A DNA stretch of 64,000 nt from Malaciobacter mytili LMG 24559. GTDB lineage: Bacteria > Campylobacterota > Campylobacteria > Campylobacterales > Arcobacteraceae. The stretch spans positions 1 to 64,000 of the forward strand of contig NZ_CP031220.1 in NCBI RefSeq assembly GCF_003346775.1. Reading direction: 5' to 3'. Numbering within the stretch: position 1 is the first letter of the stretch; every line of letters begins with the position of its first letter. Below the pieces are notes generated by a model. The model ran no database searches. It saw only the letters and a program-made list of their open reading frames with translations, and was not told where the DNA came from. The position numbers and the translations under genes were made by a program. Shown in pieces: positions 35,947 to 44,025 of this stretch.

Positions 35947-37776
35947 ATGAGTGCAAATCCTAATAAAAAATTCAATACAGTACTTGTACAAACTATTAAA
36001 AATGATATAGAAAATTTCTTAGAAAATATATCAAGTTTTAATATAATAGGCTTTAATGCACCAATTATCTTAAAACATATAGATACTTATGCTCAATTGA
36101 TATACTTGTATAATTATGATGATAGACCTTTCTCCGTTGCTTATAGTGGCGGTAAAGATTCTACTGTTACATTGGATGTTGTTTTTAAATCACTTCTTTT
36201 ACATAAATTTATTTATAAAAAGATTAATCAAAAAAAAACTTATATTGTTTTTTCAGATACATTATTAGAAATGGATCCAATAATAATAGGTATATTAAAT
36301 TCAATTGAAGAATTGAAGGAATTTTCAAAAAAATACGATTTGAATGTAGAAGTCTTAAAAGTTGCTCCTATTATAAAAAATACATTTTTTTCATTGTTGA
36401 TTGGGAAAGGCTATTTGGCCCCAAGAAAAGATAATCGCTGGTGTACAGACCGCATGAAAATTTTGCCTCAAAAAAAAGCAATATTATCAATACTAAAAAA
36501 TAATAAAAATGGTTTTATTGCAATCACAGGACAAAGGCAAGATGAATCAATTGATAGAAAAAAAAGAATGGAACAACTTACAATAGATGGCTCATTTAAA
36601 GAACATGAATTCAAAAATTGTAATTTATATGCACCAATAGAATATTGGAATTCTAATGATGTTTGGAATCATATATATAATCATAGATTAGATTGGGTAA
36701 ATGCAAATGAATTAGGTAGAATTTATGCTGAAGCTGCAAATGATGGGGATGAATGTAAAAGTCTTTTAGAAGGTTTTGAAACTGGTTTAACTCCTGGTTG
36801 TGGTAAGTCTGCAAGATATGGTTGTTGGGTGTGTTTATTATTTGAAAAAGATAAAACACTTAATAATTTAACACATCATTATGACTATTTAAAATATATG
36901 GAAGACTTTCGTAATTGGTTAGCACAATTTAGATATGCTGAATGGAATGATAACAGAGATATTTTTATTCATGGGAAACATAGGATGAAAAAATATGATA
37001 TGAATAATCATAGAAAAGGTATGCAAATTCCAGGTGGATATAATCTTAATTTTAGAAAACAAGTATTAATAAGATTGTTAGAAACTGAAGAAAAAGTAAT
37101 ATCTGAAAGAAAAATTCCATTAATAACTGATGAAGAATTAGCTTATATCCAAGAAATTTGGATTGAAGATGGTGATTTAGAATTATCAGTTTTAAAAATT
37201 GCAAAAAATAGAAAATTTAAACACTTAATTAATCCAATGTATTTTAAAGTTCTTAAATCTGTTGAACAGATGAAAGACTATTCTAAACCTCATCCATACC
37301 ATATAGTAAATTATACTTGGAAATGGATTTACGATTTAGATAATAAACTTGCATTTGATACCTCAAAATTTTGTGAAAGATATTTTTGTCAAATGGCAAT
37401 TCAATTAGAAAGAAACAATTTTGATTCTTTCAATATAATGAAAACATTAATTGATAATAACTATAAATTTTCAAGATATTTAGCAATAAAGTTAATTAAA
37501 AAGTTGCCACTAGAGACAAAAATGCATTTTGTTGATAAAGCTAAGGAAAACTACATTAGAGAAGAATGGAAAGAAGATAAAATAGGTTTTCTAACTTTTC
37601 TAGGTATGTTTTATCAAGGAGAAATCAAAATACCAAAAGAGAAAAATCTTTTCGGCTTTAATAGTGAATACTATGAACATTTTGAAGCATTAAAGGAGTT
37701 TAAAAAGAAAGAAGACATTATTCTTTGTGAAAAAATATCGCTAAAAGACAAAATGAGATATTTTGATAATTGGTAA
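35947..37776 (+). CDS. DndC-like sulfurtransferase / PAPS-reductase-family protein
   Basis: 609 aa. ATP-pyrophosphatase fold with P-loop AYSGGKDSTVTLD (S67-T73). DndC-type features follow: RWCTDRMKILP (C166), AITGQRQDESIDRKKR, YAPIEYWNSNDVWNHI, and a cysteine cluster CGKSARYGCWVC (C285, C293, C296) then EKDKTLNN. In known DndC these cysteines bind an iron-sulfur cluster and the enzyme activates DNA for phosphorothioation. Residues 380-609 are an extra C-terminal region. DndA, DndB, DndD and DndE are not in the window. The substrate could be DNA phosphorothioate or another thio- or nucleotide modification. Start MSANP from repeat copy 3. Confidence 0.82.
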   Translation: MSANPNKKFNTVLVQTIKNDIENFLENISSFNIIGFNAPIILKHIDTYAQLIYLYNYDDRPFSVAYSGGKDSTVTLDVVFKSLLLHKFIYKKINQKKTYIVFSDTLLEMDPIIIGILNSIEELKEFSKKYDLNVEVLKVAPIIKNTFFSLLIGKGYLAPRKDNRWCTDRMKILPQKKAILSILKNNKNGFIAITGQRQDESIDRKKRMEQLTIDGSFKEHEFKNCNLYAPIEYWNSNDVWNHIYNHRLDWVNANELGRIYAEAANDGDECKSLLEGFETGLTPGCGKSARYGCWVCLLFEKDKTLNNLTHHYDYLKYMEDFRNWLAQFRYAEWNDNRDIFIHGKHRMKKYDMNNHRKGMQIPGGYNLNFRKQVLIRLLETEEKVISERKIPLITDEELAYIQEIWIEDGDLELSVLKIAKNRKFKHLINPMYFKVLKSVEQMKDYSKPHPYHIVNYTWKWIYDLDNKLAFDTSKFCERYFCQMAIQLERNNFDSFNIMKTLIDNNYKFSRYLAIKLIKKLPLETKMHFVDKAKENYIREEWKEDKIGFLTFLGMFYQGEIKIPKEKNLFGFNSEYYEHFEALKEFKKKEDIILCEKISLKDKMRYFDNW

Positions 37777-37790
37777 AAAAAGTTAAAAAA

Positions 37791-37880
37791 TTGTTGCTCA
37801 TAGAGTTAACCCATAAGGGGAAATATATTTTTCCTCTTATAGAGGTTAATATATTCCTAAAAGTATTCAAAGGAGTAATT
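37791..37880 (+). promoter_or_regulatory. Leader L16
   Basis: P1: GCTC-ATA-GAGT. Outer TAACC / GGTTA encloses P2 ATAAGGGGAAA / TTTTCCTCTTAT (one G-U). Arm ATTCCT can pair with AGGAGT containing the SD (one G-U). Confidence 0.68.
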
Positions 37881-38441
37881 ATGAGTACTTATAAAAAACT
37901 AGAAAAAATAATCTTACCTCAACTACAAAACTTTCAAGAAGATTTAACAGTAATTGATAAAAAAACACTTTCAACATATAAAGGAAAATTTCTTTATGGT
38001 GTTAGACCAAATGGAACAAATCTGTTAATGTTAGATTCTAAAAGAATTGATTATAAAGATTTGCCATTAAGTAAATTAGAAAATTTACTTAGCTCAAATC
38101 TGTGTATATTAAAGTATGCAAATAAAAAGTTCTATTATTATGATGGTGAGACAATAAGTGAAATAGACTTTGAACAATTACATACAATATATGGAATGTA
38201 TTGTAAAGAAGTATATTCTATACATAAGAACTTAGAGAGACTAAATATAAAAAAATTATCATATGTTCTTTGGGAACTTATGTCAAATAATAGAAAATGG
38301 AAATCAGAAATTAAATCTTCAATGAATCAAGAGTTAAGAAAAATCAGAAATAATTTTAATTTTTTTTCAATTAAAAGGAGTAATTTAATAAGTGAGGTGG
38401 AAGAACAATTATTTTCAAAATGTAATATTTTAGATATATAA
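37881..38441 (+). CDS. Hypothetical protein
   Basis: 186 aa from ATG 37881, which has AAAGGAG 7 nt upstream; the longer frame crosses leader L16 and is rejected. Basic, helix-rich C-terminus (WKSEIKSSMNQELRKIRNNF). Not recognised. Confidence 0.58.
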   Translation: MSTYKKLEKIILPQLQNFQEDLTVIDKKTLSTYKGKFLYGVRPNGTNLLMLDSKRIDYKDLPLSKLENLLSSNLCILKYANKKFYYYDGETISEIDFEQLHTIYGMYCKEVYSIHKNLERLNIKKLSYVLWELMSNNRKWKSEIKSSMNQELRKIRNNFNFFSIKRSNLISEVEEQLFSKCNILDI

Positions 38442-38494
38442 GTTCATAACTAAGTATTAAATTATAAAAAATTAAAAAAAAGAAAGAGAAAAAA

Positions 38495-39157
38495 ATGAGT
38501 AATATTGAAAATTTAAATAAAGTAGATTCGTTATCAAAAGAACAAATAAGAGAGTTCTTTATTAATTGTGCAAAACAATTATATAAAAATGAAGAGGTAG
38601 AGTTTATATTTAAAGATAAGCTTTATAATGGATTTGTTTCTTCTAATGGTGGATATGAAATAAATAGTTATGAAATGTCTGCTCAAAAAGATGAAGATGA
38701 TTGTTACAATGATGAAGATATATTAGATGGTGGATTAAATGAAGGTACTGCATATGATGCTATTTTTTCTTTATTATCAAGTGAAGATATTGAAAAGTAT
38801 TATGAAAAGAATTACTTTGTAATTAATGCACAAAGAGATAGTTCAGTATCAACTGAAAATTGTTATATAGTTGAAATAGGGCAAGAGAACTTTTTAAATA
38901 GTTTAATAGAATGGTATGAAAATATTATTCTTGTTGAGGAATATCCAACAGAAGACCTAGCAATTGCAAGGTGTATGGAGGTAAATGATATAACAACAAA
39001 TAATTGGAAAGATATAGTATCAAAAGAGAATGTATATACTGTTTTTGTTGGTGGAACAGAAATAAATGATACCTATTTATCTTTTGATGAAGCTTTAAAA
39101 CTTCTTAATTCATATAAAGAAGACAATTATGATGATGTTTATATCATGAAAAAATAA
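38495..39157 (+). CDS. Hypothetical acidic protein
   Basis: 220 aa, very acidic (SAQKDEDDCYNDEDILDGG). SD is a weak AAAGAGAAA run. First of four short genes in close order. Not recognised; acidity alone does not justify an anti-restriction call. Confidence 0.58.
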   Translation: MSNIENLNKVDSLSKEQIREFFINCAKQLYKNEEVEFIFKDKLYNGFVSSNGGYEINSYEMSAQKDEDDCYNDEDILDGGLNEGTAYDAIFSLLSSEDIEKYYEKNYFVINAQRDSSVSTENCYIVEIGQENFLNSLIEWYENIILVEEYPTEDLAIARCMEVNDITTNNWKDIVSKENVYTVFVGGTEINDTYLSFDEALKLLNSYKEDNYDDVYIMKK

Positions 39158-39166
39158 AGGTTAAAA

Positions 39167-39406
39167 ATGAAAGAAATAGAAAATAATAGTTTATTAAAGA
39201 AACTAGAAAAAGAGGCTAGTGAACTAGGTAATAAAGCTTTTAATAATGGAATACCAAGAACTCCAATATATGATGATAAATTACTTCAGTTATTTAAAAA
39301 GTATGAACTTAAAGTTTCTGAAGGAGCAACAATTTTTAAAGCATGGTTAGATAGTTGGGATACATCAAATTTAAAAGAAATTACTATGAATGAAATAAAG
39401 GATTAA
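39167..39406 (+). CDS. Hypothetical protein
   Basis: 79 aa, SD AAAGG upstream. Helical, NNGIPRTPIYDDKLLQLFKKY at its centre. One base separates it from the next start. Not recognised. Confidence 0.55.
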   Translation: MKEIENNSLLKKLEKEASELGNKAFNNGIPRTPIYDDKLLQLFKKYELKVSEGATIFKAWLDSWDTSNLKEITMNEIKD

Positions 39407-39407
39407 G

Positions 39408-39623
39408 ATGGCAACAGTACAAGATATAAAAAAATTAAAAGAAGAATATCAGAACAGAAGAGTTTATTTTGAAGGGAATGAAGATATTGAAGGTTTCTAT
39501 GGAGAAGTTGATAACTTCAGGTTAGACACTGATAATTCAATAATTGTCATCTTAAGAGATATGGAAGATCAATGTTTTGACATTGACTGGAAAGAGATAG
39601 AAGATTTAGAGTTTGAATCTTAA
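39408..39623 (+). CDS. Hypothetical acidic protein
   Basis: 71 aa. AAAGGA of the upstream gene's last codons serves as SD. Helix then beta-type region (NSIIVILRDMEDQCFDIDWKEIED). Not recognised. Confidence 0.55.
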   Translation: MATVQDIKKLKEEYQNRRVYFEGNEDIEGFYGEVDNFRLDTDNSIIVILRDMEDQCFDIDWKEIEDLEFES

Positions 39624-39633
39624 TAAATATAAT

Positions 39634-39719
39634 TAGTTGCTCACAAAGAGCTAACCCATAAGGGATAATCTTATCCCGAAGGGATAGCATTATCTTATAT
39701 TTTGAGAAAGTGAGAAATT
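39634..39719 (+). promoter_or_regulatory. Leader L17
   Basis: P1: GCTC-ACAAA-GAGC. P2: AAGGGATAA / TTATCCC with outer CCC / GGG. P3: GATA-GCAT-TATC. SD before ATG 39720 is weak (GTGAGA) and its pairing with the P3 arm is not convincing. A TATAAT at 39628-39633 directly precedes the element and could be a -10 box. Confidence 0.65.
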
Positions 39720-39986
39720 ATGAAAATTATACTAATAGAGATATTCATTATTTTTATGCTCCTTCTACGAGAATTAGGTATACCAAAATTAATTTATGAA
39801 GAGTTATATACAAATCCTAAATTAAGAACATTAATAAAAGTATTTGGTGATGTTCTATATATGGTTGGTGGTTCTATCGTAGGTGCTGCAATATATGCTT
39901 ATTTTGTTGAGGTAAAACTTTACTTGACAGTTTTAATAATAGGTATTATATTTATAGTAATTGGATCATATTTAAAAAGGGAATAG
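39720..39986 (+). CDS. Membrane protein, GDxLYMxGG family
   Basis: 88 aa, three hydrophobic segments (about 2-18, 40-62, 66-83). Paralogue of the 97-aa protein at 19379, sharing GDVLYMVGGSIV and a closing IVIGSYLKRE. Preceded by a leader and followed at once by a tiny membrane peptide, the same order as at 19379-19762. Confidence 0.65.
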   Translation: MKIILIEIFIIFMLLLRELGIPKLIYEELYTNPKLRTLIKVFGDVLYMVGGSIVGAAIYAYFVEVKLYLTVLIIGIIFIVIGSYLKRE

Positions 39987-39987
39987 T

Positions 39988-40086
39988 ATGGAAACAAGTT
40001 ATTTAGAAATAGCTTCATTTGTAATTTTGTTTATTGCAATTGTATTAGCTATTGGGAAATACGATAGTAGGAAGCAATATAATTAA
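39988..40086 (+). CDS. 32-aa membrane peptide (IGKYD)
   Basis: METSYLEIASFVILFIAIV then LAIGKYDSRKQYN. SD AAAGGG before the ATG at 39988. One transmembrane helix. Its stop codon overlaps that of a - strand paralogue (40083-40175): the shared TTAA encodes both stops. Both peptides carry LAIGKYD. Confidence 0.55.
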   Translation: METSYLEIASFVILFIAIVLAIGKYDSRKQYN

Positions 40087-40175
40087 TGATTTTGTTTTTC
40101 AAAGTCATATTTACCTATTGCTAAAAAAATAGCTATTGCTAAAATAGATAGAGTTGTGATTTCAAATATAGTCAT
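40083..40175 (-). CDS. 30-aa membrane peptide (IGKYD), antisense
   Basis: MTIFEITTLSILAIAIF then LAIGKYDFEKQNH. Start at 40175 with AAAGGAT upstream on the - strand. It is clearly related to the + strand 32-aa peptide with which it meets tail-to-tail. Such convergent paralogues would form complementary 3' ends only over the last bases, so antisense control of the type I toxin kind is possible but not shown. Confidence 0.55.
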   Translation of the reverse strand: MTIFEITTLSILAIAIFLAIGKYDFEKQNH

Positions 40176-40220
40176 AGTTTTATCCTTTTAGATAATTATA
40201 GCAAATATATAAAATAATAT

Positions 40221-40305
40221 CAATGCTAATAAAAGCATAACCCAAAAGGGATAAATTATTCCATTTTGGGATAATTATCCTTAATAAAAAAATAAGGAAA
40301 AGAAA
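40221..40305 (+). promoter_or_regulatory. Leader L18
   Basis: P1: ATGCT / AGCAT, then AACCC. P2: CCCAAAAGGGATAA / TTATTCCATTTTGGG, 14 pairs with a bulged A. P3: GGATAATTATCC. Arm TCCTTA is the exact complement of SD TAAGGA. Confidence 0.77.
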
Positions 40306-41028
40306 ATGACTATTTTAGGGCACGAGATTACTATAAAAACTTATGAAAATGATAACTTAATTGATTTTGAAAATATAGACTCTTCTTTAAAAGATACTAT
40401 CATTATGTCAATTAATGATTCTATATTGGAAGGTTCAACTGCTTCTTATGGAGAAATAGAAGAATATTCAATTTATTTTGAGTGGGAAATAGAAGAATAT
40501 ATACCATCATTTGATGAGTTAAAAAATTTAATTTCTTCATTTGAGGGTAAATTAGATGTATCTCAAATCAATCAATTAAGTGATGAAATAGAAAAACTAC
40601 ATAAAAAAAGAATAGAGCTTAAATGTGAAGAAATATTCAATGAGTATATTTTAAAATCCAATAATAATTTACTTCAACTTTTAATAAAATATTTTAATTT
40701 AAAAACAATTAGTTTTATTAATGCAGAAGAAGATTGTTCTTGGGTTAATGTGGTTGAATTAAGTTCAATAGAGAAAAATATATCTTTTTTTACAAATTCA
40801 TCAGACTATGGTGAAATATTCGGAATTAAACATTTTGATAATTTCATTAATGGTTATGAAACTTTTATTGATATATTAGAGAATGTAGAATTTGATAGTG
40901 ATGAGGAATTAGAAAATTTTGAAACAATTATAAGTTTAATTACAAAAGATGAATATAGTGAATTATTCAATTTTATAAAAGAAATGGATAATGAAGCTAG
41001 AAAGTTTCAATTATACATAACAAACTAA
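40306..41028 (+). CDS. Hypothetical acidic protein
   Basis: 240 aa, acidic, soluble. GEIEEYSIYFEWEIEEYIPSF and a helical segment from 75 to 110. SD AAGGAAA. A single-gene unit between two leaders. Not recognised. Confidence 0.58.
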   Translation: MTILGHEITIKTYENDNLIDFENIDSSLKDTIIMSINDSILEGSTASYGEIEEYSIYFEWEIEEYIPSFDELKNLISSFEGKLDVSQINQLSDEIEKLHKKRIELKCEEIFNEYILKSNNNLLQLLIKYFNLKTISFINAEEDCSWVNVVELSSIEKNISFFTNSSDYGEIFGIKHFDNFINGYETFIDILENVEFDSDEELENFETIISLITKDEYSELFNFIKEMDNEARKFQLYITN

Positions 41029-41037
41029 TTTATATAT

Positions 41038-41130
41038 AGTTGCTCATATAGAGCTAACCCATAAGGGATAAATTATCCCTTGTGGATAGTTCTATTCCTT
41101 TAAAGTAAAACTTATAAAAAAAGGAATTAT
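41038..41130 (+). promoter_or_regulatory. Leader L19 (methyltransferase 3)
   Basis: P1: GUUGCUC / GAGC-U-AAC with one bulged U. P2: CCATAAGGGATAA / TTATCCCTTGTGG, 13 continuous pairs. P3: GGATAG / CTATTCC. Arm ATTCCTTT is the exact 8-base complement of AAAGGAAT, the SD of the next gene. Confidence 0.8.
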
Positions 41131-42477
41131 ATGTCAGCAAATATAATATTAGAAGATAAAGTAAATAATAAAATAGAACCATTTAAAAAAATTATTAAAC
41201 CTTTGAGGGATTTACCAGGTGGAAATAAGGGTTTATGGTTAAATAATCTTAGTTTAAAAAAGAGTATGGAAGCAGGAGACACTGTAAATATTTCTTATGA
41301 CTATGATAAAAAAATCGTAGTTGTTGAAAAAACTGAATTATTAGGTAATCATATAATATCTTATAGAAAAAGTGATATAAAAAAAACTCCAATATTAGAT
41401 ATTAAAAATAAAAGTATTACTGAACTTTTTAAAAATGTAGAAAAAGTAGAAATTCAGTTATTTAAAAATAAATTGATTATAAAAACTGCTACTACTGAAG
41501 AGTTAAGAAATCAAAGAAAACAAATAGGATTTAAGACATTCGAACTGTTTTGTGGAGGTGGTACATTAACTCAAATGTTTAAACAAGCAGGTTTTACTCC
41601 AATTGGTGGATTAGATATTGAGAATAAATTTTTAAATATGTTTGAACATAATCATAAAGAATCAAAATATACTATTTTAAGTTCATTGGAAGATATTGTT
41701 CCAAGTGATTATCCAAAAAATGTAGATATTGCTTTAATTGGTATACCTTGTGTACCTTATACTAAAGCAAATATAAATTTAACAAAAGCATTAATAAATT
41801 ATGAAAATGGAATTGCAACTGAAAAAGAAATGAAACTTGTTAGGCAAAAAGAAGATGCTGAAACAATGACATTCTTTGTCCTTGAAGCAATTAGAGCAAT
41901 GAATGTAAATACGGTAATCATTGAAGAAGTTGTTGAATATTCAAAAACAGAAGCTTGTCAATGGTTAAGAGTTATGCTTAAAAAATTTGGATATCACATT
42001 AGTGAAACTATTGCGACTGGTTCTCATTCAAAGAGAAAAAGATGGGCTCTTGTTGCAAATATGAATAAAAAAATTAACCTTGAAAATTTAATTCCAAATT
42101 CTAATAAAACAATTGAAGACTTGTTAGAAACTCCAATTGATAAAAGAGAATGGAAAACAATTGATGAGGTCCCTAGAGTATTAGCTGCTAGTAAAAAAGA
42201 TAAAGTAGGTATTAGAACAGTATCTCCAAGTGATATAAAATCTAATACATTTACTACTCATGGAACAAGATCTACAGAACCAATTTTAAAACATCCTACT
42301 AAAGAGTTATATTCAGAATTTACAAATAAAGAAATTGCAAATATTCATGGTTTAAATAACTATGAACTTTCAAATGTAAAAACTTTAAATAGAAAAATCT
42401 TAGGGCAGGGTGTTACTGATATGTTCTATCATATTGCATTAAGACTAAAAAATAGTATAGAAAAGTATGGAGCATAA
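41131..42477 (+). CDS. C5-cytosine DNA methyltransferase 3
   Basis: 448 aa. Motif I FELFCGGGTL (F140-T145), motif IV GIPCVPYT with catalytic C207, motif VI IEEVVEYS (EEV in place of ENV, as in methyltransferase 1), motif VIII SKRKRWALVA, motif X KILGQGVTDMFYH. The N-terminal domain (PILDIKNKSITELF, VEIQLFKNKLIIK) is shared with the other two. It also begins MSAN but with different codons (TCA GCA AAT) and without a 515-bp repeat in front, so the MSAN start is older than the repeat's spread, or is selected. Overlaps no neighbour; next ATG is 2 bp after... the stop. Confidence 0.87.
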   Translation: MSANIILEDKVNNKIEPFKKIIKPLRDLPGGNKGLWLNNLSLKKSMEAGDTVNISYDYDKKIVVVEKTELLGNHIISYRKSDIKKTPILDIKNKSITELFKNVEKVEIQLFKNKLIIKTATTEELRNQRKQIGFKTFELFCGGGTLTQMFKQAGFTPIGGLDIENKFLNMFEHNHKESKYTILSSLEDIVPSDYPKNVDIALIGIPCVPYTKANINLTKALINYENGIATEKEMKLVRQKEDAETMTFFVLEAIRAMNVNTVIIEEVVEYSKTEACQWLRVMLKKFGYHISETIATGSHSKRKRWALVANMNKKINLENLIPNSNKTIEDLLETPIDKREWKTIDEVPRVLAASKKDKVGIRTVSPSDIKSNTFTTHGTRSTEPILKHPTKELYSEFTNKEIANIHGLNNYELSNVKTLNRKILGQGVTDMFYHIALRLKNSIEKYGA

Positions 42478-42478
42478 A

Positions 42479-43198
42479 ATGAAAATCTATTTTGCGTGCC
42501 CAACTGGTAAAAGAAGAGATAATATTTTGAAAGAGTACGGTTATGAATTTGGAGCTTGTTTAACAAGAGATACTTTTAATCATATTACTGCAAGAACAAT
42601 GCATTGGTTCTTCGATAATGGTGCATTTTCTGATTGGCAAAATAAAAGACCTTTTAATGCCCAAAAGTTTATAGACCAAATGTGGAGAATTGAATCAGAA
42701 ATAAGATTTGGAAAACCAATATCAAATGATTTAGATTTTTCTTCTATGGAAAGAGGTGAACCTAAAAAATACAAATTAGTTTGCCCTGAATTTGTAGTAT
42801 GTCCTGACTTGCCTGCAAGAGGTAATGAATCCTTGGAGTTTTCAAGAAAATGGATAGATTACTTAGAAGATACCTTCCCTTACTATGATTATTTTTTAGC
42901 AGTTCAAAATGAAATGAGTTTTGAATTAGTAGAAGATGATTTGAAAAATAATAGGTTTAGTGGTCTTTTTGTTGGTGGAACTAAAGAATGGAAATACAAA
43001 GAAGCATCAATATGGGTGGAATTAGCACATAAATATGGTATTCCTTGTCATATTGGTGGAATTGGAAATAGAAAATCAATACTTTGGGCTAAATCAATTG
43101 GTGCTGATAGTGTTGATAGTGGAGTGGCAATGATACATCCTAAACATTTAGCTGAGATATTAAATATCAAAGATGACATGTTTTGGAATGTAGCATAA
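42479..43198 (+). CDS. TGT/DpdA-like TIM-barrel protein (candidate base-exchange enzyme)
   Basis: 239 aa from ATG 42479 (GGAG 6 nt upstream). FFDNGAFSDW, FVVCPDLPARGNESLEFSRKW, YFLAVQNEM, GLFVGGTKEWKYKEA and IPCHIGGIGNRKSILWAKSIGADSVDSG follow the order of a TIM barrel and resemble phage tRNA-guanine-transglycosylase relatives, including DpdA proteins that insert 7-deazaguanine into DNA. The resemblance is from motif memory. Coupled to C5-methyltransferase 3, so a role in DNA base modification is plausible. No queuosine or deazaguanine synthesis genes are visible here. Confidence 0.5.
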   Translation: MKIYFACPTGKRRDNILKEYGYEFGACLTRDTFNHITARTMHWFFDNGAFSDWQNKRPFNAQKFIDQMWRIESEIRFGKPISNDLDFSSMERGEPKKYKLVCPEFVVCPDLPARGNESLEFSRKWIDYLEDTFPYYDYFLAVQNEMSFELVEDDLKNNRFSGLFVGGTKEWKYKEASIWVELAHKYGIPCHIGGIGNRKSILWAKSIGADSVDSGVAMIHPKHLAEILNIKDDMFWNVA

Positions 43199-43231
43199 TT
43201 AATTATTTAAAAAAATATAAAAGGAAAAAAT

Positions 43232-43960
43232 ATGTCAAATGAAGCAAAAGAATTAATATATGTATTAGAACAAAATGGTTTTATCCCTTTTGGATTAAAT
43301 ATGCCAATTAGTATGGTTATTGAAGATATTAGAGCTTGCAACTATAATTATTATGGTAATAAATATGCATCTTCAAATGAATTATTTGAAAATTCTGCTC
43401 TTTCAATTAAATTTAAACACAATCAAGTAGAAAATCCATTTTGGATAACTATTTTTAAAGGTGCAAATTATAGAGAAAAAGAAACTTTATTTGTTGCTGC
43501 AACTTTTAATGAAATTATTGATGAAAATAATAATTTCTGCAATTCAGAAAATACTTTTTATGCTAAAGATTGTATATCAAAAAGCAATGAACTCTTTGAA
43601 GGTATTGAGTCAATTAAAGAAGTATTAGCAGCATTTGAAACTACATTATTCTCTGGAAGTGAAGACAGTACTCCTATCTTTGAAGATAATTCTGATGCAT
43701 TGTATGATGTTATCGAAGAATTAAGAAGTTTATTAAAAGAAGAAACTTTAGATGCAGATGAAATTGAAAACCTTATTTATGAAAATAAAAAAATGGGTGA
43801 TTTCTTAGAACTTCTTGGATTTACTCCAGATGATATAACTACAAACATTATAAATGGTAGTGAAGATGAGTTAAAACAATTAGTTAAAGATATGAAACTT
43901 TCAAAAGATTGTCTTAAACAAGTTAATTGTAGACAAAAAAGTTATGATACTTCTATGTGA
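43232..43960 (+). CDS. Hypothetical acidic protein
   Basis: 242 aa, SD AAAGGAAA upstream. Acidic, helix-rich C-terminal half (DVIEELRSLLKEETLDADEIENLIYENKKMGDFLELLGFTPDDI). Soluble. Not recognised. Confidence 0.58.
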   Translation: MSNEAKELIYVLEQNGFIPFGLNMPISMVIEDIRACNYNYYGNKYASSNELFENSALSIKFKHNQVENPFWITIFKGANYREKETLFVAATFNEIIDENNNFCNSENTFYAKDCISKSNELFEGIESIKEVLAAFETTLFSGSEDSTPIFEDNSDALYDVIEELRSLLKEETLDADEIENLIYENKKMGDFLELLGFTPDDITTNIINGSEDELKQLVKDMKLSKDCLKQVNCRQKSYDTSM

Positions 43961-44025
43961 AATTATTAAACTAGTTAGTATCTTTAAACAAGTTTCAGAA
44001 GATGGTATAGATAATTTATTTATCT

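Larger units (their letters stand above)
35447..35958 (+). repeat. 515-bp cassette repeat, copy 3 (512 bp)
   Basis: Same layout as copy 1, with a 3-bp deletion in the AAT run after the -10 box, AAGAGAGAG in place of AAGGGAGAG, and AATAATTATAA in place of AATAAATATAA. Shares TTAACAAACAATTAG with copy 4 where copies 1 and 2 have AAATAATTAG, so copies 3/4 and 1/2 form two subgroups. Drives the DndC-like gene. Confidence 0.95.

Noticed and set aside
35947-37776. Complete DNA phosphorothioation (Dnd) system
   Set aside because: Only a DndC-like gene is found; no DndA, DndB, DndD, DndE, DndFGH or Ssp genes in the window.
41038-41130. Integron attC sites (GTT...AAC with extrahelical base)
   Set aside because: P1 has GTT on the left and AAC on the right, opposite to attC; it is a 4-7 bp hairpin, is followed by larger hairpins and an SD, and lies before multi-gene units; no integrase seen.
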